Shown one piece after another: positions 23,556 through 29,177 of a stretch of DNA of 33,388 nucleotides; position 1 is the stretch's first letter, and the number at the start of each line of letters is the position of its first letter. The DNA lies in the IMG/VR virus record IMGVR_UViG_3300027870_000351, positions 1-33,388 of that record. The stretch is one strand, 5' to 3'. A program made the translations under genes and the position numbers. The stretch comes from a virus. A model generated the notes under the pieces. It saw only the letters and a program-made list of their open reading frames with translations. It had not been told where the DNA came from and searched no databases.

Positions 23556-23817
23556 GCGGCCTCCATCACGGCTTCGACGAAGACGCGCGCCGCTTCGGCG
23601 TTGATCGCGTTGCCTTCGTGTGCTGCGCCAGATACGCCTTCCTCTCGCCGATCTGCCCAGCCGGCGCCGGCTTGAACAGCACGGTCGGCGGGTTGTCGGC
23701 GCGGACGTAGACCTCGTAGCCGGTGCAGAAGCCGAGGCCGGCGGCGGCCTGCTGCTCGTGGCCCTTGGTCGTGAATCGGGCGCGCAGGGCGCAGGGCTGG
23801 CGGGCTTCGTTTTTCAT
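23552..23817 (-). pseudogene. small early protein gene with an apparent 2-bp frameshift
   Basis: Translation from ATG 23817 gives about 60 residues of plausible protein (MKNEARQPCALRARFTTKGHEQQAAAGLGFCTGYEVYVRADNPPTVLFKPAPAGQIGERKAYLAQH). It then turns into a basic Ser/Lys tail that stops at 23566. In another frame, HEGNAINAEAARVFVEAVMEAA follows and stops at 23552, overlapping the ninG ATG as every neighbouring gene pair does. Removing one CA unit from the CACAC at 23618-23622 (minus strand) joins the two into an 87-aa protein. This suggests a dinucleotide expansion, a sequencing or assembly error, or less likely recoding. The intact product is not one I recognise. Confidence 0.6.
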
Positions 23818-24506
23818 GCCATGGCCTCTTGCGCAAACTTGATCTGGATCGGCAGCAGGGTCTTGTCGCCGCGCGCGGCGCGCTCAAGGATCGCTTTCGC
23901 CCAGCGTTTGGCATCGCGGCCGGCGCCATCGTTGACGACCGTAGCCGCGCCGAGCTGGCGCAGCCGTTTGGCCGCCTCCTCTCGGCTCAGCTGCGTCTTG
24001 CCTGGCGCCGGCAGCGCAACCATCGGCTGCGGAATTTCCGGCCATTCGCCCTTGTCGAGCTGCTCGTTCAGCGCCGCCTCCCAGCGCGGCTTGATCTGGC
24101 TGAACGTCTGGCTGCCCAGGTCGAACGACAGCGGCATGGCGGCCCAGTAGATCGCGGGGTGCGACCACTTGCCATATTCGCCGGCGGCGCGCGCCTGGAC
24201 GCCGGCCACGGCCTCGTAGTACGCCTTCATCGGGTCGAGCGGTGCGCGGCACAGCTTCTTGAACTCGGGCAGAGTCGGCGGCCAGTCGCGCGTTTCCAGC
24301 GCCTTCAGGCCGCGCGCGATCTCCAGCGGCTGGTAGCCGGCCAGCTCCTGGCCCCAGTGTTCGATCAGCTCGTCGGTGCTGGTGGCGCCCCATTGGTCGG
24401 TGAACTTCTTGCCGTAGCTGAGCAGCATCTTGTGCAGCAGCTTCTCAACCCAGCTTGCGGGCAGGGGCGTCGTTGAGGTCGATGATGGTGCGGTGGTCAG
24501 GTTCAT
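23814..24506 (-). CDS. replicative helicase loader, lambda P-like
   Basis: This 230-aa protein carries VEKLLHKMLLSYGKKFTDQWGATSTDELIEHWGQELAGYQPLEIARGLKALETRDWPPTLPEFKKLCR, then HPAIYWAAMPLSFDLGSQTFSQIKPRWEAALNEQL and VALPAPGKTQLSREEAAKRLRQLG. The same order of elements occurs in phage lambda P-type proteins, which recruit host DnaB to the origin through the O initiator. I chose ATG 24506; upstream frame sequence is Arg/Pro-rich shadow. The start lies 62 bp inside the O-like gene, and the stop overlaps the following gene by 4 bp. Confidence 0.78.
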   Translation of the reverse strand: MNLTTAPSSTSTTPLPASWVEKLLHKMLLSYGKKFTDQWGATSTDELIEHWGQELAGYQPLEIARGLKALETRDWPPTLPEFKKLCRAPLDPMKAYYEAVAGVQARAAGEYGKWSHPAIYWAAMPLSFDLGSQTFSQIKPRWEAALNEQLDKGEWPEIPQPMVALPAPGKTQLSREEAAKRLRQLGAATVVNDGAGRDAKRWAKAILERAARGDKTLLPIQIKFAQEAMA

Positions 24507-25308
24507 GGCTTCGGTTCTTTCCGGTGAGGCTGTCGGCCCAGGCTTTCGCTTTGTCGTTGGCGGTCTGGTAGCCCGGCGAGGCGCGCGGCTGTGCGGCGCC
24601 GCCGGCCTGGACCTTGGCTGCGTCGGCAGCCCAGCGTTGCAGGATGGCCAGCACGTAGCCCAGGCCGATGCTTTCGCTCGGCTTTGCGGCCCGAGCTTCA
24701 GCGCAGGCAGCGGCCACGGTCTGCGGCGTAATGCCCTGTTCGGCAAGGGTGAGCAGGCGAGGGTCGGCGGGCTGCGTGCGGATGCCGGCGGCGTTGAACT
24801 CGATGCTCAGCAGCGTTGCCGGGGCAGGGGCAGGGCGCGCGTTTTGCTCGTCCTCGCGCAACTCCGGTTGAGTAGCTGCGCTGTAACCCGTCGAGGTATC
24901 AGGAATCGGAGAATCAGGAATCAGAGAATCAGCCGGATTAGCACCGTGTTCGCATGGTGCTTGCACAGTGCTTGCACTGTGCCCGCCTACTGGCGGTATC
25001 AGACTAGCCTTCTCGTCCCTGTGCGGATTCTGGTGCTTCCTGAATGCGAGCACCTGGATAAAGCGTTCGCCATCAACCTCATAACGTGTGAGGAAGCCGG
25101 ATGCCTGGAGTTCGGACAGGGCGGCATCGACGTCTACGCTGTCGGCCGGGAAAAGGTTCATCTTGATGCGCTTCGGCTTGTCTTCCATGCGGCCCTCGCG
25201 GTCAGCCAGGGTCCACAGGCCGATGAACAGCAGGCGGGTGGAGAAGGGGAGTTCGACCAGCTCCTCGTTGGTGAAGAAGCCAGGTTTGATGTTGCGTGCG
25301 CGTGCCAC
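24445..25308 (-). CDS. replication initiator, lambda O-like
   Basis: This is a 287-aa protein with a GTG start (25308) behind AAGGGG. Residues 1-100 form the winged-helix domain common to O-like and replisome-organiser proteins (ARARNIKPGFFTNEELVELPFSTRLLFIGLWTLADREGRMEDKPKRIKMNLFPADSVDVDAALSELQASGFLTRYEVDGERFIQVLAFRKHQNPH). A variable linker (about 105-155) and a C-terminal helical domain (PRLLTLAEQGITPQTVAAACAEARAAKPSESIGLGYVLAILQRW) follow. The latter probably binds the helicase loader encoded next. The linker DNA carries direct and inverted repeats that may form the phage origin, as in lambda O. Confidence 0.82.
   Translation of the reverse strand: MARARNIKPGFFTNEELVELPFSTRLLFIGLWTLADREGRMEDKPKRIKMNLFPADSVDVDAALSELQASGFLTRYEVDGERFIQVLAFRKHQNPHRDEKASLIPPVGGHSASTVQAPCEHGANPADSLIPDSPIPDTSTGYSAATQPELREDEQNARPAPAPATLLSIEFNAAGIRTQPADPRLLTLAEQGITPQTVAAACAEARAAKPSESIGLGYVLAILQRWAADAAKVQAGGAAQPRASPGYQTANDKAKAWADSLTGKNRSHEPDHRTIIDLNDAPARKLG
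24898..24982. other. candidate phage replication origin (iteron cluster inside the O-like gene)
   Basis: Two adjacent 15-bp units (ATCAGGAATCGGAGA at 24898-24912 and ATCAGGAATCAGAGA at 24913-24927) are followed by a partial third. At 24956-24966 and 24967-24977 two 11-bp units share GTGCTTGCAC. A perfect 9-bp inverted repeat (GCACAGTGC/GCACTGTGC, 2-bp spacer) covers 24963-24982, and a small GCACC/GGTGC dyad (24941-24945/24956-24960) lies beside it. The cluster falls in the linker-coding part of the initiator gene. Lambda ori iterons sit in the same part of gene O. Role as origin is inferred. Confidence 0.5.
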
Positions 25309-25309
25309 G

Positions 25310-25591
25310 TTAATGCCCCTTCTCGATCAGCGGCATCTGGCGCGGATCGGACTTGTCGAGCACGTAGATGACGGTGCGGCGGCCGGGCAGCACTTGGTCG
25401 CAGTCAGGATCGCCGGCGGCCATGGCAATGGCGTTGGCGCGGTTGCAGACGTCGGCGCGCTGGCCGATGAACAGGCAGCCGTCCCAGTTGCCAAAGTTCG
25501 GCGCCTGGACGGCCTTGATGCGGATGGTGTCGGGGTCGATGGGCGCGGCGGTTTCGCCTTCCCATTTGGGGGAGAGGATGTTGGTCGTCAT
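25310..25591 (-). CDS. early hypothetical protein
   Basis: This is a 93-aa protein (TTNILSPKWEGETAAPIDPDTIRIKAVQAPNFGNWDGCLFIGQRADVCNRANAIAMAAGDPDCDQVLPGRRTVIYVLDKSDPRQMPLIEKGH). Mixed alpha/beta character with three Cys; no recognised motif. It starts on the upstream stop codon (ATGA) and ends 1 bp before the O-like GTG, so it is translated together with the replication genes. I cannot assign a function; the position suggests an accessory role in replication or host takeover. Confidence 0.65.
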   Translation of the reverse strand: MTTNILSPKWEGETAAPIDPDTIRIKAVQAPNFGNWDGCLFIGQRADVCNRANAIAMAAGDPDCDQVLPGRRTVIYVLDKSDPRQMPLIEKGH

Positions 25592-25767
25592 GGCTGGCCC
25601 GCTTCGTCGCAAACCTTGCGAAGCTGCTGCCGGGCCCAGTATTCCGCACGTTGTTTCTCGGGGTTGCTTTTGTCGGCAATGGCCGCTTTGTCCGCTGGGC
25701 GCCAGATGTGTTTCGCGTGGTATGCGATCTTCTCGTCGGGCGTTGCGGGTCGGATTTGGTCGTTCAT
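25588..25767 (-). CDS. small early hypothetical protein
   Basis: This 59-aa, charged helical protein (MNDQIRPATPDEKIAYHAKHIWRPADKAAIADKSNPEKQRAEYWARQQLRKVCDEAGQP) has a start at 25767 with GAGG about 9 bases before it and a stop overlapping the next gene (ATGA). No motif is recognised. It may be a small regulator or host-interaction protein, a common type in early operons. Confidence 0.6.
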   Translation of the reverse strand: MNDQIRPATPDEKIAYHAKHIWRPADKAAIADKSNPEKQRAEYWARQQLRKVCDEAGQP

Positions 25768-25824
25768 ATTTTCGTGCCTCAGTTTGACTGCATGACTTGG
25801 TCGATTTCCCATGCGCCTCCTGCA

Positions 25825-26082
25825 TCAAAGACGCATACGAAGGTGCGAGCGTGCGCCGTAGTTCGCGCGGCCCGGCAGCAACATGGCCATGTTCTGGCCA
25901 GCGCCGGGACGTTCCCCCTGCTGAGGTCGGCGGCTACCATTGCGTTCAGCAAGCCAGCCCTTCATGAGGTCTCGCAGCTTCTTGCTCTGCGGGATGTCCT
26001 CTGCCTGGCACTCGGCGCTGAACTGCACGAACTCATCAGCGTTGAGCAGGGTCTTCACTACGATGTCGCGTGGGGTTTTCAT
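25825..26082 (-). CDS. ribbon-helix-helix-type early regulator
   Basis: This is an 85-aa protein. Residues 6-50 (DIVVKTLLNADEFVQFSAECQAEDIPQSKKLRDLMKGWLAERNG) have the strand-helix-helix spacing of Arc/MetJ-type DNA-binding proteins, with the usual S/T-x-x-L-R-x-L pattern in helix B (SKKLRDLMKGWL). The C-terminal 30 residues are Gly/Arg/Gln-rich. AAGGAAA precedes the ATG at 26082. It is the second gene of the Cro operon; the 91-bp gap before it carries a terminator-like hairpin pair. It likely tunes early or lysogeny promoters, though this is inference. Confidence 0.65.
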   Translation of the reverse strand: MKTPRDIVVKTLLNADEFVQFSAECQAEDIPQSKKLRDLMKGWLAERNGSRRPQQGERPGAGQNMAMLLPGRANYGARSHLRMRL

Positions 26083-26145
26083 GGTTTTTCCTTTTAGTTC
26101 GTGAATCAGGATTTCGGGTGCTGCTAATAAATGGACTACAAGCAA

Positions 26146-26182
26146 CTTTTCGGGCAAACGAAAAGCCGCCGGATCAGGGCGG
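26146..26182 (-). terminator. weak terminator-like hairpins at the end of the cro-like gene (tR1-like)
   Basis: On the minus strand CCGCC pairs with GGCGG across the cro-like stop codon, followed by CTTTTC (26162-26182). A second hairpin, CTTTTCG/CGAAAAG (26146-26165), follows at once. The short T-run makes this a leaky terminator, like tR1 after lambda cro. No nut-like sequence was found for this transcript. Confidence 0.45.
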
Positions 26183-26428
26183 GGACACCGCGCGGCGCTT
26201 GCCGGGGTGAGCTGTCGAACGGATGAAGGCCCAGTCGGTCGCCGGGCACAGTTCTTCGCAGGTCAGCATCCGGCCGCTTTCGCGCTCCAGATTGATGGCC
26301 AGCTTCTCGGAACAGGCCCGATTCCCGTAGCCGACCTGGCGCAGGTAATCGAACGACGTGCCGCAGCGGGCCGCGAAGGATTCCCGGGCTTCCACCGGGA
26401 TTGCGTTCAGGTAGTCGATGAGCTTCAT
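26174..26428 (-). CDS. Cro/YdaS-like DNA-binding protein
   Basis: This is an 84-aa protein. MKLIDYLNAIPVEARESFAARCGTSFDYLRQVGYGNRACSEKLAINLERESGRMLTCEELCPATDW is a helix-turn-helix of the YdaS/Cro type (PF15943-like), with the recognition helix around SFDYLRQVGYGNR. It is the first gene of the leftward early operon and divergent from the repressor, so it should act as Cro. The ATG at 26428 lies only about 8 bases beyond the -10 box, and no good ribosome-binding site precedes it, so its transcript may be almost leaderless. An in-frame ATG at 26464 lies upstream of that promoter and is unlikely. Confidence 0.82.
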   Translation of the reverse strand: MKLIDYLNAIPVEARESFAARCGTSFDYLRQVGYGNRACSEKLAINLERESGRMLTCEELCPATDWAFIRSTAHPGKRRAVSPP

Positions 26429-26435
26429 GGCTTCA

Positions 26436-26464
26436 ACTGTATCAAACGATAAAGTCAAAGTCAA
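26436..26464 (-). promoter_or_regulatory. early leftward promoter (PR-like) for the cro-like operon
   Basis: Minus strand: -35 box TTGACT (26464-26459), 17-bp spacer and -10 box TACAGT (26441-26436). The operator dyad at 26440-26451 covers the spacer end and the first bases of the -10 box, so bound repressor would block RNA polymerase. The predicted start is near 26429. Confidence 0.75.
26440..26451. promoter_or_regulatory. operator dyad O1 in the switch region
   Basis: TATC-AAAC-GATA is a 4-bp-arm inverted repeat within the PR-like promoter. The same TATC...GATA frame recurs at 28473-28484 at the same place relative to the second early promoter. Confidence 0.6.
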
Positions 26465-26469
26465 TCAAA

Positions 26470-26482
26470 TGATAATTTATCA
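26470..26482. promoter_or_regulatory. operator dyad O2 in the switch region
   Basis: TGATAATTTATCA is a perfect 13-bp palindrome with 6-bp arms, located 5 bp upstream of the -35 box of the PR-like promoter. It overlaps the likely -35 region of the repressor's own promoter. Binding here could modulate repressor synthesis. Confidence 0.65.
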
Positions 26483-26504
26483 GATGCTAAAAGTGCGGGA
26501 TAAT
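26476..26504 (+). promoter_or_regulatory. possible repressor-maintenance promoter (PRM-like)
   Basis: Plus strand: weak -35 TTTATC (26476-26481) inside operator O2, 17-bp spacer and -10 GATAAT (26499-26504). The predicted start near 26511 coincides with the repressor ATG, implying a leaderless mRNA as for lambda cI. The poor -35 fits a promoter that needs activation. Confidence 0.5.
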
Positions 26505-26510
26505 TTCCGG

Positions 26511-27221
26511 ATGAACATGTATCAGCACCGCCAACAGCGTCTGCTCGCCCTGATCGACTCCGACTACGGTGGCGAGCGGGTGCGCTTTTGCGACAAAACC
26601 AACCTCAGCGAGTCCAGGCTCGCGCAGCTGCTGTCGAAGACCTTCCGCGACGGCACTGCCTTCACAGAAAAGACCGCCAGGAAGCTGGAGATTCTGGCGA
26701 ATCTGCCGCCGTTGTATTTCGACCAGGGCGTGTTCGATTCAGGTGAGGCGCCGGCCGCCAGCCCATTCCTCAAGGTAGAGCCGGTCGAGGACTCCGATCC
26801 TGCGCTGATCCAGATTCCGAAAGTCAGCCTGCGCCTGTCCGCTGGCATCAGTGGGTTCGACGTCGAGCCGGAGCCATATGACGGAACCACGACGATGGTT
26901 CCCGCCGACTGGGTGCGACGCCGTGGGTTCGACCGTTCGAAGCTCCTGGCGATCCGCGTGCGCGGCGAGAGCATGGAGAGCACGTTCTATGAAGGCGACC
27001 TGGTGATCATCAACGTGGCGGACAAGGAGCCAACCGACGGCGGCGTGTTCGCTGTGAACTACGAAGGCGCGCCAGTGGTCAAGCGCATGGAGCGCGACGC
27101 CGGCCAGTGGTGGCTGAAGTCCGACAATCCGAATCAGCACAAGTATGGCCGGAAGATTTGCCAGGGTGACGACTGCCTCATCATCGGGCGCGTGGTGCGC
27201 CGGGAAGGTGAGCGTTTCTAA
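26511..27221 (+). CDS. cI: LexA/CI-type phage repressor (S24 peptidase)
   Basis: This is the 236-aa lysogeny repressor. The N-terminal helix-turn-helix (RQQRLLALIDSDYGGERVRFCDKTNLSESRLAQLLSKTF, about residues 8-46) should bind the TATC/GATA operators. The C-terminal S24 domain has a candidate Ala111-Gly112 cleavage site (LSAGISG), catalytic Ser154 (RGESMESTFYEGDLVIINV) and Lys191 (GGVFAVNYEGAPVVKRM). It should therefore cleave itself with activated RecA, giving SOS induction. I set the start at 26511; ATG 26517 is an alternative. No Shine-Dalgarno sequence is clear. Its stop overlaps the next ATG (TAATG), so the lysogeny genes downstream are co-expressed. Confidence 0.92.
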   Translation: MNMYQHRQQRLLALIDSDYGGERVRFCDKTNLSESRLAQLLSKTFRDGTAFTEKTARKLEILANLPPLYFDQGVFDSGEAPAASPFLKVEPVEDSDPALIQIPKVSLRLSAGISGFDVEPEPYDGTTTMVPADWVRRRGFDRSKLLAIRVRGESMESTFYEGDLVIINVADKEPTDGGVFAVNYEGAPVVKRMERDAGQWWLKSDNPNQHKYGRKICQGDDCLIIGRVVRREGERF

Positions 27222-27499
27222 TGCATTACGCGGTGGTGGGCCTGCGCGGCGTGCGCATGGCTGTGGTGTTGGTCGAGAAATCGCGCCTCGCGGCCGAGTT
27301 CGCGGAGCCTTTGCTGGTCCAGTTGCAGGCGCAGTTCCGCATGGGCGTGATGCTGGTGGCGCGCGACCCGGCGGCGGTGAATGGCCTGCGGGCCTATGCG
27401 CAGTTCGACGAGGCGCCGTACCTGTTCGCGTTGCTGGCCGGCGAGAACATCGAGTGGGAAGAAGTGCCGGTGCTGGCTGAGCCGGAATTGCCGTTCTAG
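27221..27499 (+). CDS. repressor-linked hypothetical protein
   Basis: This is a 92-aa alpha/beta protein (MHYAVVGLRGVRMAVVLVEKSRLAAEFAEPLLVQLQAQFRMGVMLVARDPAAVNGLRAYAQFDEAPYLFALLAGENIEWEEVPVLAEPELPF). The order strand-helix-strand-helix suggests a small ferredoxin-like or Rossmann-like unit. Its ATG overlaps the repressor stop codon (TAATG), so it should be made in lysogens. I associate similar proteins with prophage LexA-type repressors, without a known function. It occupies the first position of the rex-like interval. Confidence 0.65.
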   Translation: MHYAVVGLRGVRMAVVLVEKSRLAAEFAEPLLVQLQAQFRMGVMLVARDPAAVNGLRAYAQFDEAPYLFALLAGENIEWEEVPVLAEPELPF

Positions 27500-27508
27500 G
27501 GAGAGGCG

Positions 27509-28069
27509 ATGAGGAAGATAATTTCTGCTGTGCTGGCCTGCGTATTGGCTGCTGGGTGCGCATCGCCGCGTGATGCGACCAGGGCGTTCATTGCTCAGGA
27601 AACGCAGGTCACGCACATGTGTCTCGACCCAGTGCTACAACTGCCGTTTGAGGCCCGGGTCACAGTCGACCCGCGCACCGGGCGCTCGCCGTTCTCCAAC
27701 GCGGCTTGGTGCTACTCGAACCAGATCAAGTCCGTGGCCAGGATGACTAGCTATCCCCACGCGGCCCTCGTGGGAGACTTTGCCGACTACCTGACGCGAC
27801 TGACTGCCGCCCGCGACCAGGGCATCGTGGCGACGCCGGTTGCTTTGGCTGCGTACCAGCAGGCCGCCGGCCTGTTCCGGCAGTCGATCATCGACGCCGA
27901 CGCTCGCCTGGAGGCGCAAGCTCGCCGACAGCTCGCAAACCAGGTCGCTACTTTCGGCCTGCTGATGGCCGCCGTATCGGCCGAGCAGGACCGCCAGCGT
28001 GCGGCGAATCGGCCGGTCGTGTGCACGCTCACCGGCGTCTATGTGCAAAACACGGTGGTGTGTAATTGA
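27509..28069 (+). CDS. predicted lipoprotein, lysogeny operon
   Basis: This is a 186-aa protein with a signal peptide and lipobox (MRKIISAVLACVLAAGC, Cys17). The exported domain is helical (FADYLTRLTAARDQGIVATPVALAAYQQAAGLFRQSIIDADARLEAQARRQLANQVATFGLLMAAVSAEQDRQRAANR), with Cys residues at HMCLD, AWCYSN, VVCTL and TVVCN that could form disulfides. GGGAGAGG precedes the ATG. It is co-transcribed with the repressor and overlaps the next lipoprotein gene. A role in superinfection exclusion or lysogenic conversion is plausible from expression and location, not from homology. Confidence 0.7.
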   Translation: MRKIISAVLACVLAAGCASPRDATRAFIAQETQVTHMCLDPVLQLPFEARVTVDPRTGRSPFSNAAWCYSNQIKSVARMTSYPHAALVGDFADYLTRLTAARDQGIVATPVALAAYQQAAGLFRQSIIDADARLEAQARRQLANQVATFGLLMAAVSAEQDRQRAANRPVVCTLTGVYVQNTVVCN

Positions 28070-28365
28070 AGCTGCCGCCAGGTCGCGCATGCGTATTGCT
28101 TGCGTTGCTCCTGGCGCTGTCGGGCTGCGCCCGCCATTACGTCGATGTGCCATACGATGATCCTTACGGCTTTTTCTCTGGCTTCTGGCATGGCCTGATT
28201 TTCCCGCTCACCGTCTGCGTAAATCTCCTGTCTTGGCTTCTCTCGCTATTCGGGGTTAGCTTCCTTCAAGGGATCGAAATCATCGGTCGGCCAAATACCG
28301 GGTTCTTTTACTACCTTGGATTCTTTTTCGGCCTGAGCGCGGCCGCCAGCTCAACCCCAAGCTGA
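28066..28365 (+). CDS. small lipoprotein with a hydrophobic body, lysogeny operon
   Basis: This is a 99-aa protein with a TTG start overlapping the previous stop codon. The signal MKLPPGRACVLLALLLALSGC gives a lipobox (Cys21). The mature part has DPYGFFSGFWHGLIFPLTVCVNLLSWLLSLFGV, a probable membrane segment, then GIEIIGRPNTGFFYYLGFFFGL. The DPYGFFSGxWHGxIxP signature is, to my memory, shared by small membrane proteins in many bacterial genomes, without a known function. By hand count 28261-28320 has 45% GC, well below its neighbours, which suggests acquired cargo. A terminator follows. Candidate superinfection-exclusion factor. Confidence 0.68.
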   Translation: MKLPPGRACVLLALLLALSGCARHYVDVPYDDPYGFFSGFWHGLIFPLTVCVNLLSWLLSLFGVSFLQGIEIIGRPNTGFFYYLGFFFGLSAAASSTPS

Positions 28366-28384
28366 CGCCAAACCACTCCATACA

Positions 28385-28408
28385 GCCCGCCGCGCGCGGG
28401 CTTTTTTT
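28385..28408 (+). terminator. intrinsic terminator of the repressor/lipoprotein operon
   Basis: GCCCGC pairs with GCGGGC around a 5-nt loop and is followed by seven T residues on the plus strand. It ends the lysogeny transcript just before the second early promoter region. Confidence 0.88.
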
Positions 28409-28436
28409 CGTCCCTGCCTTCCACGCTCCGCGTTTT

Positions 28437-28454
28437 TGATAAATTTCTTTATCA
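28437..28454. promoter_or_regulatory. operator-like inverted repeat upstream of the PL-like promoter
   Basis: TGATAAATTTCTTTATCA has 7-bp arms (TGATAAA/TTTATCA) and a 4-bp centre. It ends 5 bp before the -35 box, the same spacing O2 has at the PR-like promoter. Its half-site spacing is 5 bp longer than in O2, so only the promoter-proximal half may be used. Confidence 0.5.
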
Positions 28455-28459
28455 AACGC

Positions 28460-28488
28460 TTGACCTCTACTTTATCAATTGATATAGT
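28460..28488 (+). promoter_or_regulatory. early rightward promoter (PL-like) for the recombination operon
   Basis: -35 TTGACC (28460-28465), 17-bp spacer and -10 TATAGT (28483-28488). By hand alignment it matches the PR-like promoter at 23 of 29 positions. A start near 28495 leaves a leader of about 40 nt before the first gene. The operator at 28473-28484 overlaps the spacer and -10. Confidence 0.85.
28473..28484. promoter_or_regulatory. operator dyad in the PL-like promoter
   Basis: TATCAATTGATA is a perfect 12-bp palindrome overlapping the end of the spacer and the -10 box. It occupies the same place as the 26440-26451 dyad in the PR-like promoter. Confidence 0.7.
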
Positions 28489-28504
28489 ATCTCCAACGAA
28501 ACGA

Positions 28505-28519
28505 GCTCAGCACCTGAGC
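28505..28519 (+). promoter_or_regulatory. short leader hairpin (nut boxB-like)
   Basis: GCTCAG pairs with CTGAGC around a CAC loop, directly in the leader of the PL-like transcript and upstream of the first ribosome-binding site. Lambda boxB is also a 15-nt hairpin in the PL leader. No boxA sequence is apparent, so a nut role is only a possibility. Confidence 0.35.
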
Positions 28520-28534
28520 GAACTGGAGAGCGAA

Positions 28535-28846
28535 ATGATCAGCAACAGCAAACAGCAGTGGACGGTAGGGCAGATCGTCAAGGTTGGCTTCGTGGCCGGC
28601 CTGGAAGTGGTCGCAGCAGTGGCAACCCCAGGCGATTACGCCCCGGATGCCTACGTGCTGTCGCGCAAGGAGCAGTTCTACTCGTTCGTGCCGCACAAGG
28701 GCCTTGCCAAGATCACCGCCGCCGAAGCGCGCGTGATGGTCGAGGCCGGCAAGCAGCACGCTGAGCGCCTGGCCACCGCTGCCGTCGCCAAAGCTGCCGC
28801 CTCGGCGCGCCATGCTGAGCTGGTCCGCGAACTGGCGATTGCCTGA
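28535..28846 (+). CDS. first gene of the PL-like operon, unknown function
   Basis: This is a 103-aa protein. The N-terminal half is beta-rich (QQWTVGQIVKVGFVAGLEVVAAVATPGDYAPDAYVLSRKEQFYSFVPHKGLAKIT) and looks like a small barrel. The C-terminal half is an Ala-rich helix (AAEARVMVEAGKQHAERLATAAVAKAAASARHAELVRELAIA). GGAGAG precedes ATG 28535; the frame is open further upstream but only across the promoter. It takes the operon position that N holds in lambda but lacks N's Arg-rich start, so I would not call it N. Related proteins occur in phages as hypotheticals. Confidence 0.7.
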   Translation: MISNSKQQWTVGQIVKVGFVAGLEVVAAVATPGDYAPDAYVLSRKEQFYSFVPHKGLAKITAAEARVMVEAGKQHAERLATAAVAKAAASARHAELVRELAIA

Positions 28847-28858
28847 TCGGAGCGCGCC

Positions 28859-29164
28859 ATGAACCGCATCCCCATCCACCAACAGCCCCGCGTTGCGCCG
28901 GACCTGCAGCTGCTGACCAGCTACCTGATTGAGGGCCGCATGTTCGACCTCTACGGCACGAACACCGAAGAAGACGGCTACACGGTTCTCGACGTCGCGC
29001 TGACTGGCACGAACATCAGCCTGCACCCAGTGATCCACCTCCAGCTGTTCGACGACCTGACGAAGTGGTGCAACGCGAAGCTGCCGAGCGCCGCCGAACT
29101 GCGCCGCGCATCGGAGCGCGAGGGCAGGGTAGAGCGCGCCATCTGGCACCGACAAGCAGCCTGA
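28859..29164 (+). CDS. early hypothetical protein
   Basis: This is a 101-aa protein (MNRIPIHQQPRVAPDLQLLTSYLIEGRMFDLYGTNTEEDGYTVLDVALTGTNISLHPVIHLQLFDDLTKWCNAKLPSAAELRRASEREGRVERAIWHRQAA), with central beta strands and a charged C-terminal helix. It begins 12 bp after the preceding stop, with CGGAG upstream, and ends before a 213-bp gene-free stretch. No family is recognised. Codon use is like its neighbours. Confidence 0.65.
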   Translation: MNRIPIHQQPRVAPDLQLLTSYLIEGRMFDLYGTNTEEDGYTVLDVALTGTNISLHPVIHLQLFDDLTKWCNAKLPSAAELRRASEREGRVERAIWHRQAA

Positions 29165-29177
29165 CCGAACGCCGAGC

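Noticed and set aside
28535-28846. Assignment of the first PL-operon gene as an N-type antiterminator
   Set aside because: Position fits, but the protein lacks the Arg-rich N-terminus and is instead a beta-type domain with an Ala-rich helix.
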